This document shows positions 1-10,499 of a stretch of DNA of 64,000 bases, in pieces (positions within the stretch are counted from its first letter, which is position 1; each line of letters begins with the position of its first letter). Source of the stretch: Euryodendron excelsum (lineage: Eukaryota > Streptophyta > Magnoliopsida > Ericales > Pentaphylacaceae); contig CM065389.1 of assembly GCA_033060915.1 (NCBI GenBank), positions 11,478,501 to 11,542,500 of the forward strand, read 5' to 3'. Made by a program: the position numbers and the translations under genes. The notes under the pieces are model-generated. The model searched no databases. It was not told the origin of the DNA and saw nothing but the letters and a program-made list of their open reading frames with translations.

Positions 1-2707
1 GCAGCTGTAAACTCTGAATTTTTCTTCGCGATTGCTGAACACAATGTCACAGTCGTTGGAATGGATGGGAGCTACCTCAAGCCCATATCCACGCCGAATG
101 TGGCGATATCCCCAGGGCAAACCATGAATGTTCTACTCACGGCAAATCAGCCTCTTGGTCACTACTACATGGCTGCTAGACAATATGTTTCCGTGGGTGC
201 GGCTGATGTTGATAATGCTACCACAGCTATTATAGAATACAGAGGCAACTATACTCCCCCATCTTCCCCTGTCTTCCCATCCAATCTTCCTTTCCACAGA
301 AACATTGAGGCAGCAAATGAATTCTTGTCTCGCCTAAGGAGCTTAGCCAGCAAAGAACACCCTGTATTTGTGCCACAAAGCATATCTCACCCTATGTTTG
401 TAGTTGTTTCTGAGAAAGAGATCGCCTGCCCAAATCATTCTTGTGCATCACTGGATGGGAATAGGCTTAGTTCAGCCATGAACAACATAACTTTTCAGAA
501 CCCAACTACAGATATACTGCTTGCCTACTACAGGTATACACCCCTTCACGTTCCCTTTTTTTCTTGGTTATTATTTTACTATTTTTTTAGTTCCCTTTTC
601 TTGGTTTTTTTCCCCCTCATCTCAATTTAATGTGTTTTAATTAATTTATAAGGAAGAGAAGCATGAACCAATGACAAGTAATCTTGATATAATTCATCAA
701 GATCAAAGTGAAGTGGTAAAACATGGAAGAATGGATTGAGGCATGTGAGGCAACAGGTGCACTCCACATGCTTCGATCATAGCAAAGACTAGTGGTCTGT
801 GGCTTTATTACCACCTTATTTGAACATTTCTTGTCCGTTCAAGACATTAAAATAGGAAAAGGAAAGTGTCCATTGGACCAACCAATGAAAAGGCAGGCAA
901 TGTCTAACTTAAAACAAAATATAGAATTTAAGGAAATTTCATTTTAGGGGGCAAATTGAGTTCATATGTAATGCATTCGTCAGATCTTATAGTATAGAAC
1001 TACCGATGTTACTGCGCATTTGTTCTATGTTCTGTCAGTGTTAATAACACAAGTTTGATACCTTTATGCAGGGACATAAGTGGGGTTTACAGTACTGATT
1101 TTCCTGATTTTCCCATGTGGTTTTATAACTTTACGAGTGATGATTTGCCAAATAATACTGTGATTCCAACCATAGGAACCAAGGTGAGGATGTTTAGATA
1201 TAATGAAACAGTGGAGATAGTGTTTCAAGGGACTGACGTTTTGGCTGGAGCACAGAATCACCCCATGCATCTGCATGGTTATAGTTTTTATGTGGTTGGA
1301 TCAGGAATTGGGAATTTTGACAATGAAACAGATCCAAAATCATATAATTTGGTCGATCCACCTGAATTGAATACAATTCGAGTTCCTAAAAATGGATGGG
1401 TTACTGTCAGGTTCACAGCAAGTAATCCAGGTATGCTCTCAATTCAGAGGTTTCATTTTTTTGATAGACTTGGGCTTCCTTGCAAAAGCTGTGCTTTTCC
1501 TGGTAGTTTTTGCTTAATCTGTTTCCCTTGCAATAATCCAGATAACCCTATCAATGAATACCATTAGACCTGAGTCAGCCATCCCTAATAAATTTCATGT
1601 TGAGGTCTTAAAAACAGAACATTCCCTTAGGAAGTTTTTAAGTAACCCACAGTACCCTGAGCCCAAGTTCTCTTATTCACTCATTGCAGCCAATTATTTG
1701 TTATTCGCAAAATATGACTGTGTCTTAATGCTCATGTCTTCAAAGCTGCATATGAGCTGAGTCATGAGCATTAGGTTTTTTTCTAATTGAGCAATTAATA
1801 AGCCTTAATTTTCCTCACAATCTGCCTTGATAAATCTTTTAATATATTCCTATGTAGGCGCCTAGTTTAGATTTTTTTGCGAGAATATTAAATGATATTT
1901 TTTTTATTATATAATATCTTTATTCAATCTCCCTTCACTTTGTTTGGTATGAGAAATTTTGAGTAACCTTAAATTTCATTTAGCAACGGGTAGCACATGT
2001 TGTGATATAGAAATAGAGTAATGCATTAACATATTCTGTTGCTAAGCTATGAGACCTTTAAAAGGTGCATATTCATTATTCAATTCTTTCAGAAATTTCC
2101 TTAATTCAAAGTTAATTTCTAAACTTACATGCAATGGCAATTAAAGGATACAATATAGAATTTATGTTTAAGATAGGATACTTTCGTTCACCCCCACCCC
2201 CACCCCCCCCCACCCCCACCCCCATCTCCCAAAAGAAAAAACCTTAAAAATATAAAATTATGATAAAAGATAACGGGATAGTAAAAATTGGAAAATAAAA
2301 TCATGCCCACAGCTACTAGTTATGCTTTATTTTATGCGAGTCAAGTAGTGTGCAAACCAGACAGGGCCCGAGTCTTTCTCGTCTAATTCAATTCAACTCA
2401 ACTTGAACTGAACAGTGTCTTGTAAACTAGGTTGTGCAGACAATTCTACTTCAAAACATTCAAATGCGATAGATTAAAATGGTACTGAAGTGTTTTGGCT
2501 GCTGCAGGTGTATGGCTGTGGCACTGTCATTTAACCAGACATCTCACCTGGGGCATGCAAACTGTTTTTATAGTGCAGAATGGTGGCACCCCTGAGACAA
2601 GTATCCTCGATCCCCCTTCTTCCATGCCTTCTTGCAAGAATTCATTTGTCAATTATATCCAGGACTTCAAAGATTCAGATGTTGTGCAACCAATTCGGAT
2701 AAGGTGA
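1..2707 (+). CDS. Laccase (multicopper oxidase), 3' part, three exons
   Basis: Secreted plant laccases oxidise phenolics such as monolignols or flavonoids using O2 and four copper ions. The window opens inside an exon. Exons are 1-533, 1072-1430 and 2508-2707 (TGA at 2705-2707), all with GT-AG borders and matching phases; joining them gives AYYRDISGVY and [10 protein letters not shown]. Exon 2 carries HPMHLHG (type 2/3 copper ligands). Exon 3 carries [13 protein letters not shown], with the Cys and His of the type 1 site and Met in the axial position. The first exon has the second cupredoxin domain and the linker. The C-terminus (PSSMPSC then about 20 residues) is typical of plant laccases. 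The motifs and the axial Met recall the LAC14/LAC15 branch, but that is from memory. The signal peptide and first copper motifs lie upstream of the window. No stop or frameshift interrupts the visible exons. Confidence 0.93.
2191..2223. repeat. C-rich tract in laccase intron 2
   Basis: Runs of four to nine C separated by single A. The minus strand therefore has five G-runs with one-base loops, a canonical G-quadruplex pattern. It lies in the second visible laccase intron (1431-2507). Confidence 0.85.
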
Positions 2708-2925
2708 AATGTAAAAAATTGAATTCCGTTTAAGTTAGCTTAGTTAAAGAGACTTCTATCCGATTTCTGATTATTGGATTCTATATATGAAGTGATCAGT
2801 GTCATTGTGACAGCACAATAGTATCGAAGGTTTCTATTAAATAAATTAGAAGTAATCCTAAGATAATTTGTGCTTTAGTGTCATCGTAGATATTTAGTTG
2901 AAAGTTTGTGTGATATGGTGATTGT

Positions 2926-2966
<41 letters not shown>

Positions 2967-4675
2967 TGATCAGCAACCCATTTTAGGTGTGCTTTGGCTC
3001 ACTCAATATTGAGAAAAAATATTTAGTACGACCTTGATACGTGTGTCATTTTATAATGAAACAGATCCACATGAGCATATTGAGGCCTTAAGATATGAAA
3101 TTGCTTGCTATGTCCTCAACTGACAGGATCCAATCCAAATGACAGGAAGAACTGTAGCGGTTAATTTAGTCCCTCCCTTAAGATATTGAAATGGCCCAAA
3201 GGGATTAGGAATTATTTTCACTTTCTTAGACCAATGAATGTTCATTGGTTAGTTTGAAAGTATAGGTTGCTTTGCTTCGAGAATAGGATTTAGGACTCCC
3301 AAAGAATGTTCTTTTGAGTACATATTTATGAGTTCTAATTCAAATTTTAGGAAGTAAACTCGGTTATTCTTGACCAGGGCCTTTGACCCTGTGGTGACTC
3401 GACTTAGGCATCGACTTTGCTTAAGCTTCATTGCTTCCGTAGTAGGTAGTTTCATCCCTTTTTTTCCTTAATGGCCTTTTACCCTTCAATTTAAGAGTCC
3501 GGATCTTCTAAAGTTAGATTGTGAAGTTAATTGTAAAGTAATAATTGTATTGGACCATGTGTATGTCCACTTCTTACATAAGGTGATCCTTAGCTTACAT
3601 AATTTTAATGAGCATCAATACCTATAATTATGGTTATATTTTTTAGGTTGCTACAAATGAAAGTTACTCAAGCAAAGGTAACTTTATTGTTCTTGGTGTC
3701 TCTCTCTCTCTCATCCATTAATGATGAAGATTGAAGAACTTCCTTTCGTATATTTTCTTTTAAATTTGTTTGGATTCATAGTAACAGATTTTGTTGAAGA
3801 TTGGAAAACATTTTAACTTGAAAAAAAAGTAATATAAAAATTATGTTATATTAGAGAAGAGAACAAAATAAAACAAAAATAAGGTTGCAGGCCTCCACCA
3901 ACATTTTTGTGGTGGTTTGAAGATTTAATCTGTTAAATCTGTAATCATATGAAACATGTGAAAGACTTTGATGAAAACGCAATGTTTAAGCTGCAAAAAT
4001 TAGTATGCGAAAGAGGTGGAGGGGAATAGGTTTTCTATTTTGGTACTCTAATATCAATTAGAGACTTTGTTACTATGTTTACAATTGTCAAACTAGCAAT
4101 GTTATTTATCACATGTAAAACAATCAGAAATTTACTTTACAATCTAACTTCAGAGGATTTGGACTCTCAATTTAAATTGTGAGTTTAGTCTTATGATCTG
4201 AGCTTAGAAAAATAAATCTAAGAAAAAAATAAAAAAGAATACAGGCACACATACCCCCGCGCACACATCAGATCAGAATTTATGACATTCCATATGCGTT
4301 CAACATTGATATGGTAAAACTCAACTGATACAGTTCTTCAGAATCATTTAAACCTTTGAAGCTAAAGATTTTCATTCCTGGTCGCCCGGCAGACTTGTTA
4401 CAAAAATCACAAACATGACGAAATGAATGTCGAGACAAAGTCGGTGCCTGATTATTAGCTTGCAACCTAATCCAACTAATGTTTGCTACTGTTAACTCAT
4501 AGACTATTTCTTTCATGGATGTACTGTCATCAACTCTTACATTTTCTTAGTTATAGGTTTCATATTGTGATGGTAACATATTTTTATTATTCATTAATGA
4601 TATATTTTAAGTTTGTGGTTGGCCAAAAAATTTTTTGAGTCAAAAAGTTCTCAAAAATATCTCTGGAAATGGATG
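2708..4675. other. Intergenic, AT-rich
   Basis: Laccase 3' flank. It has AATAAA-like signals near 2840 and a composite (TA)n/(GA)n microsatellite at about 2926-2965. Short open frames exist, for example 4280-4516 on the minus strand, but none resembles a gene I recognise. Confidence 0.6.
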
Positions 4676-4683
4676 ACTAAGAG

Positions 4684-5562
4684 TAGTGGCGGAACTAGCT
4701 AAGAAGTGAGGGGTGCCGTGGCACCCTAGGTTTTGAGGAACCCTCCTATGTATAGTATATATATTGTCTCAGTAAAAATCTATTCTATTGACACTCCGCA
4801 ATTTAAAATTCTCCTTAAGGCCCTAATTCAATAAAAGAAAATGTTATTCTACCAAAAAAGTGCACAGAAAATATAACTAGGATGATGCAGTTATGGAGTT
4901 TTTATAATTAAGAGTTATAATAATAGATGGTTTGTTTTAAAGTAAAAATTTATGTTTCAACCACATCATTCAGTACAACAATTTTTTTTTCTATTTATAT
5001 AACATTACTTTTTAATAAATTATTAACTTTTTAAATAATGGTTTCCGTGTACATACATTTTAATCCTATTGATTATTAGGTTTCTACTGTAGTGCACCAA
5101 TCCAACAACCTATTGACTTGTTTACGCAGTAATCGTATTTGTACTTACTCTTTTAATTTTTATTGAACTATAGAACAAGTTTCATAACAAAAAGAAGGAT
5201 GATTTTTTTATGGACTCTTCAAATTTTGTATATTCAAAAAGAAATTACTATAAATTTTAGTATAGAATAATTCATAAATGATTTGAGGGATTTGAAAGAA
5301 AGTTTAATTTTAGTTTAAAAAATGATCAATTAAATAGAAATATACTAAGAAATAATGACTTCTTCTTTTTTTTTTTTTTTCTTTTTGAGACCAAGTTGAT
5401 ACTGATTTTATTCTTTATGTAGAAATTTAATCTTGCATATGTTTGAACATAAAGACGTGCAATATATATATATATATATATATAAATAAACTTATTATAT
5501 CAACAAGTGAAAATTTGTGTTCAAATTTCGGCACCCCGAAACCAAATCTTGGTTCCGCCCTG
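4684..5562. mobile_element. Non-autonomous hAT-type DNA transposon
   Basis: The left end reads TAGTGGCGGAACTAG and the right end, reverse-complemented, reads CAGGGCGGAACCAAG, an imperfect terminal inverted repeat. The element is flanked by an exact 8-bp duplication, ACTAAGAG, at 4676-4683 and 5563-5570. Eight-bp duplications and a CAGGGGCGGA-like terminus are typical of plant hAT elements. The 879-bp interior is AT-rich and encodes no transposase. Just inside the ends are further inverted GTGCC/GGCAC sequences. Confidence 0.85.
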
Positions 5563-5570
5563 ACTAAGAG

Positions 5571-7600
5571 ATCTGCCAATGTTTTCTTAGTTGTTTAACA
5601 GACAATTTGTTTTGTCATCTTCTAATGCAAAATTTTCTGCACCCTAAAATAATACATATTTTGGGACCCAAGTAGCTTTATATATCCATTTTACCAGAAA
5701 AAATATCCATTGTCGGTTGCTCTACCAACTTTGTCTTCAAATTTGTGAGCATGAAGAAATGATTGTGCCATAGATTTGTCGGTGTTCCATTGCTTATAAA
5801 CTAATCCAATCAACTAATATATTATATCTTATCAAGCTATATTACGGTCAATGTGTTATAATCAAACTTTTAGATTTCCTTTATTTATGGGTTTTTCGTT
5901 AATTAGAGTAGTCAAGATTTTTTTCTGATCTGAAAACATATTTTTTTCCTAAGGTTGTCGAGTCAAAAACATGTCCTGGGTCAAGAATTTGGCACCGATC
6001 TTCTGAATAGTTCTCGAAATCAATCGCGTAACGGATCTGCTTACCTTTGGTCGTTCAAAAACAAGATGGATGAGAATAATAAAATTGCACTAATTTTGTT
6101 ATCTTTTAATGCATTCTTTTCTGTCTTTTCAAAGAACAGAACTAGAGAGACTAGAGCTAGAAAGTCACCTTCCCAATGTGTTAAATGTTGGAGAAGGCCA
6201 GCTTACATTGGTGATTATACATAATTTTCAAGTAAAATAAACTTATATCCGTGGTCTTTTGATATCCTCTTCAAAACAATGACATCATCAGAAAAACATT
6301 TCAGTCCGTTTCTCTACATCAAACATCTCTGTCGAGCGATGCCTCCTATACGGGTAACAGACCTACCGCCAACGGAACTATTATCTCCTCTTGTCTATGC
6401 CTAGCTCGCGGCATGAAACAGACCTGCTGCCAACTGTTTGACATTGGAGTTTATATATATATAGTTAGTTTTGTTAAGGATGAGAGTATTAAACTCTTTA
6501 ATTTATTTTATTTTGTTTGTTATCTTTTACTTTTTGGTCATCCCACGAGAGGGGAGGCATAGAAATTATATCTCAACTTTGATGCTGAAGTGGGTCCAGA
6601 GAGATTAATAAACTCAAAAACTTCACCCTCAAACTTAGGCAGCGTTGGCAACAATTTCTTCATTAATATCTTCCTTAATATCTAAGTAAATGACTTTTAC
6701 TGGAATAGGAAACATTGTTCAATGGACTATTTTATTTTGATATTTCGATGCAGTTCAAAAAATAATTTGATGGTAATCCATGCATGATGCATTTCCAAAT
6801 CAAAAAAAAATATTAAAATAAAAGTTGGAAAATTTGGGGGGGAAATTTTTTTGTGAGACTCTCATTATTGGTACTGAAGTATGCATTTTGAAACCATTGA
6901 AACATACACCCACTCCACCTTTTCAGCATTTATAGTTCATGTCTTGAAATATGTAATACAATTTGTAGCCTATGGAAACATATTGCTAGAAGTAATTGCA
7001 GAAAGTTCATCATCGTAATTGCATCTACTAGGGTAAGTACTCATTCCTAATAGATAAATGTCAAGAGTTTAGTTTTGATGCACTAACAATGTTGAATATT
7101 TTTACACAAGCAGCACACCAAAATGCAACACGTGTCTTTCAAAATTTAAATACGACATAAACAAGTAAAACTCATGAACGCATGTCATATTCTGGTGTCC
7201 GCTTGTGTAAAAAAGATTCTGTACCAAAATTAAACTCAAATGGCAAAATAATACATCAACCGGGCAGAGGACTTGCCATCTGCAGTTGTTTCCGCTACCT
7301 TTGATGTATCGAAAAGTTGTCCACATCTAAAATTACCAAGATGGAACGTAACTACTATTGATCTTGACATTCTGTTTTGTATCATTAGCAGGCACAATAC
7401 CAAGGTTACCCTTGATTCAAGTATGAATGTAGGGATCCTAACGGTGGAAACAAGGCACTGAATAACTTAGATTAAGAACGACATAACAACAAGTTTTAAT
7501 GATGCCAACATAAGACCCATTAAATACACAAAGCATACAGGATTCTACGAAAAGCACAGCGCTAGCTTTAGCATGTTCTTGCATATTTATTCTTCATCCA
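5571..7600. other. Intergenic, no gene seen
   Basis: AT-rich sequence without a recognisable gene. About 5720-5820 looks like a diverged copy of 4400-4480 on the other side of the hAT element, suggesting both belong to an older repeat. Confidence 0.5.
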
Positions 7601-7633
7601 CAGTCCACGGAGTCAGACAGAGAGAGTATTTCA

Positions 7634-7757
7634 CAACATCAAACCCTAGAAAGGAAACATTTTTTAAACAGACGACACCAAACCCTAAAAAGGAAACGTT
7701 TTCAAATAGACGACACCAAACCCTAAAAAGGAAACGTTTTTAAATAGAGGGCTTCCG
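7634..7757. repeat. Three tandem 38-39-bp units in the CYP78A 3' region
   Basis: A unit containing AAACCCTA followed by AAGGAAAC recurs from about 7642, 7681 and 7719, with a partial fourth copy near 7760. The copies sit immediately downstream of the P450 stop codon (which is at 7762-7764), so they are probably in its 3' UTR. The AAACCCTA core matches the plant telo-box, though here it is downstream of the gene. Confidence 0.8.
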
Positions 7758-7761
7758 AACC

Positions 7762-9855
7762 CTAAAATTTTAAAACACCACTCCTAGGAACAGCCACAAC
7801 AGAGAGAGCATCCTTCATCTCACATGACAACTTCAATACTTCGCTTAGATCAACAGGATGAGCTCTATCTTCAACCCACTTGAAATGGTGCACCAACTTA
7901 GCCGCCCAAAGGCTCACAGTGACGAGCCCTAGGTTTTTACCAGGACAAACCCTACGCCCGGCTCCAAACGGCGCAAGCCTTAGATCACCACCCCTCACGT
8001 CAACGTTAACACCTCCGGCCGACGGTAAAAACCGCTCCGGCTTGAACACCAGAGGGTCCTCCCACACGTTAGGGTCATGTGTGATAGCCCACATGTTGAC
8101 CATGGCTGTTGTGTCAGCCGGTATCACCATGCCGTTGCTGAGGTGGACATCTGACGTGGACAGCCGGGACCACGACAGGAGGGGTCCAGGTGGATGCACA
8201 CGTAGAGTCTCCTTCACCACTGCCTGAAGATAGGGTAATTTGGACACGTCAGCATCTGTCAAAGTTTTGTTTCCTATGAGGGTTTCAATCTCACGATGAA
8301 GCTTGGCTTGCATCTCTGGATTCAAAACCAATTCAGCCAAGACCCACTCAGTTAAAAGAGCAGTTGTATCAGTACCACGAAAGATCATTTCCTGCATAAG
8401 ATAAAAACTTGTTTAGGGAACTTGCTAAGAAGTCATTTAGAAGGAAACAAAAAATTCAAAATAAAGATAAGAAATATTATTATTCATATGAATATATCGT
8501 AGAAAAGCCCTAAGCAAAACTGCCTTGAAATTACAAATTTTTAAAAGGAAAATGTTATTATCTTAATTCATTTTCTATGCTCGCAATAAGTACGGAACTA
8601 CAGCTAGACAGTAAGAGATCATAACCCGACAAAAATCTATTGAGTTAGTGAATTTTTTTTTTTTAATGTTTTGACCTCCTCAAAGATAGAATCCTGATTC
8701 CGAAATTTAAAACCAATTGGCATGTAGGCCTCAGAAGAAGGAAAAAGAAAAAAGAAAAAAAAGAAGCCAATTGGCATTGTGTTGTTTGTAGAAAATCTTC
8801 ATTGTACGGCAATACTCTAAAGAAAACCAACATTGGCAAGAGAGTAATAGACAAACCCATAAAACAGCCACCATATCATTCTCCTCGAGCTTCTCTTCAC
8901 CATCCAAAGACAGCAAAACGTCGACAAAGTCAGAATTATCGGAGAGCTTCGTGGATCCACTAGATCGATGCTCTTCAATGATTCGTTTCACGAGTCTTCT
9001 CACCCGAGGAACAAGAGCTAGGCATCGTTCATTGATGCGAAAAGGGTCGTAGAAGTACTTCAACCAAGGCAAATGGTCGGACCAGTTGAAAGCTCCCAAG
9101 AGCTCAAACCCTTCTCGGACAATCTCATGCAGCTCTTGAACCTCCTCGCTAACTTGCACCATGTCATACCTTTTTCCAAATACAATTCCCATTATATTGT
9201 TCAAAGAAGCAGCTTGTAGGTGCTTTCTTAGAACTACAAATCCATGAAGGGATTGTTCTTTAGCTATGGCACTCAACATGGCTGCACAGTCTAGCCGACG
9301 TCCAGCCTCATGGGCTAATATGCGCTTGGGTGCAAAGAGGTGAGAAGAGGCAATCCTTCTCAAGAGCCGCCAATATGCCCCATTTGGGGCAAACCCTATG
9401 GCTCGGCTGAACATGAGCTGCTTAGCCGACTGTTTGATCGGACGGTTGGCAAAGTGGGGAGAGGTCAAGATCTCACGAGCTGTGACTGGGTCCGAGGATA
9501 TGACAGCAGGGGTAGAACCCAAGCTGAAAGCCATGAGCTGGGTGGCAGCTTGGCTCAAAGCCATGGATGCGAGCGTGCGATGAGCCAAGCTATGGCTCAA
9601 GCTGAATAAGCTGCCAAAGATGGGAAGGCCTCGGATTCCAGGGATTGAGACTTGGCCCATTTGGTTCCGGCCATTTTTCCAGGCCACAGCACCACTGGAC
9701 ATAGCCCAAGTTAGAATCCCAACAATACCCAAAATGGCCACAGTTATGAAAATACAGAGCACAATCGAAGTGTTGAACAAGTTTTGGGTTTCAAGAATAG
9801 CAGGGAGAGTGAAGACCCACCAAGTTTTGTCCTCAAAGATCAAGGTTAACTCCAT
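7762..9855 (-). CDS. CYP78A7-like: Cytochrome P450, CYP78A subfamily (CYP78A7-like)
   Basis: CYP78A enzymes are ER-anchored P450 monooxygenases that promote organ and seed growth; the substrate is unsettled. Exon 1 is 9855-8857 (333 codons) and exon 2 is 8391-7762, giving 542 residues, the usual length. The intron (8856-8392) lies after AVLW and before [10 protein letters not shown], the position I recall for CYP78A genes. Visible parts: membrane helix around residues 28-52; hinge [14 protein letters not shown]-helix WRLLRR; I-helix GTDTT at 339-343; ExxR at 394-397 (KETLR); PERF at 451-454; haem loop [10 protein letters not shown] with the ligand Cys482. [19 protein letters not shown] resembles the CYP78A7 N-terminus. 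The start is the first ATG of the frame, with a GA-rich 5' leader. No lesion is seen. A TATA-like CTATTTAA lies at about 9971-9980. Confidence 0.95.
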
Positions 9856-9897
9856 GAATGATGAAATGATGAAAGTTAGGGTTTTGTGTGTCTATGT

Positions 9898-9920
9898 GAG
9901 AGAGAGAGAGAGAGAGAGAT
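9898..9920. repeat. (GA)n in the CYP78A 5' leader
   Basis: A run of about ten GA dinucleotides lies 45-65 bp upstream of the CYP78A start codon; it reads (TC)n on the gene strand. CT/GA-rich leaders are common in plant genes. Confidence 0.7.
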
Positions 9921-10090
9921 GTAGGGGACTAGAGGGTGGCAATTGGTGAAGGAAGGGGAGGCAGGGGAGGATTAAATAGGTGGCATGCCTAAAAGGTAGG
10001 AGGAATTTGATTGGACTCTCTGAAGATTTTCTACTAAAATAACAGGGCTTCTAGAGTAGCGTACAAACGGGGTTACGTATACGTGTTTAC

Positions 10091-10255
10091 TTGTGCATGT
10101 GTTAAAATAATCAGGGTTTGTGTGTTTGTGTTAGTGTGTGAGAGAGAGTGTGTGTGTGAGAGTGGTTGTGTGGTGTGAGAGTGTTAGTGTTTGTTGTGCA
10201 TGTGTTAAAATAATCAGGGTTTGTGTGTTTGTGTTAGTGTGTGAGAGAGAGTGTG
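10091..10255. repeat. Perfect 62-bp direct repeat in GT/GA-rich DNA
   Basis: The 62 bases at 10091-10152 recur identically at 10194-10255, a 103-bp period. Between and after them is (GT)n/(GA)n sequence to about 10310. It lies 240-400 bp upstream of the CYP78A start. The exact identity indicates a recent duplication. Confidence 0.9.
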
Positions 10256-10499
10256 AGTGTTGTGTGAGAGAGAGAGAGAGAGTGTGTGTGTGTGAGTGAG
10301 TGAAGTGTGTGTGGCAATATTTTTTGAACCATTGTCTTGTAAATATCGTCTGGAACGTCCTACACTTTATAAGGCAACAAATTCTATCCACAACCACATC
10401 TTCCAAGTTATACCTTTCCAGTCTGTGATCATTATTCGAATGGTCTAAAAGCCTATTTATATGCCAAGTTGACAACTCCTTTCTACGAGTCTTTATACC

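Noticed and set aside
4280..4516. Open frame on the minus strand with CDFCNK, which recalls a zinc-knuckle or Gag fragment
   Set aside because: The pattern is incomplete, no flanking domain supports it and the frame is short. I could not assign it.
7642..7757. Interstitial telomere repeat
   Set aside because: AAACCCTA occurs once per 38-39-bp unit rather than as consecutive 7-mers, so it is not telomeric DNA.
10131..10475. 114-codon minus-strand frame rich in Thr, His, Ser and Leu
   Set aside because: It is a translation of (GT)n/(GA)n microsatellite DNA, with no gene signals.
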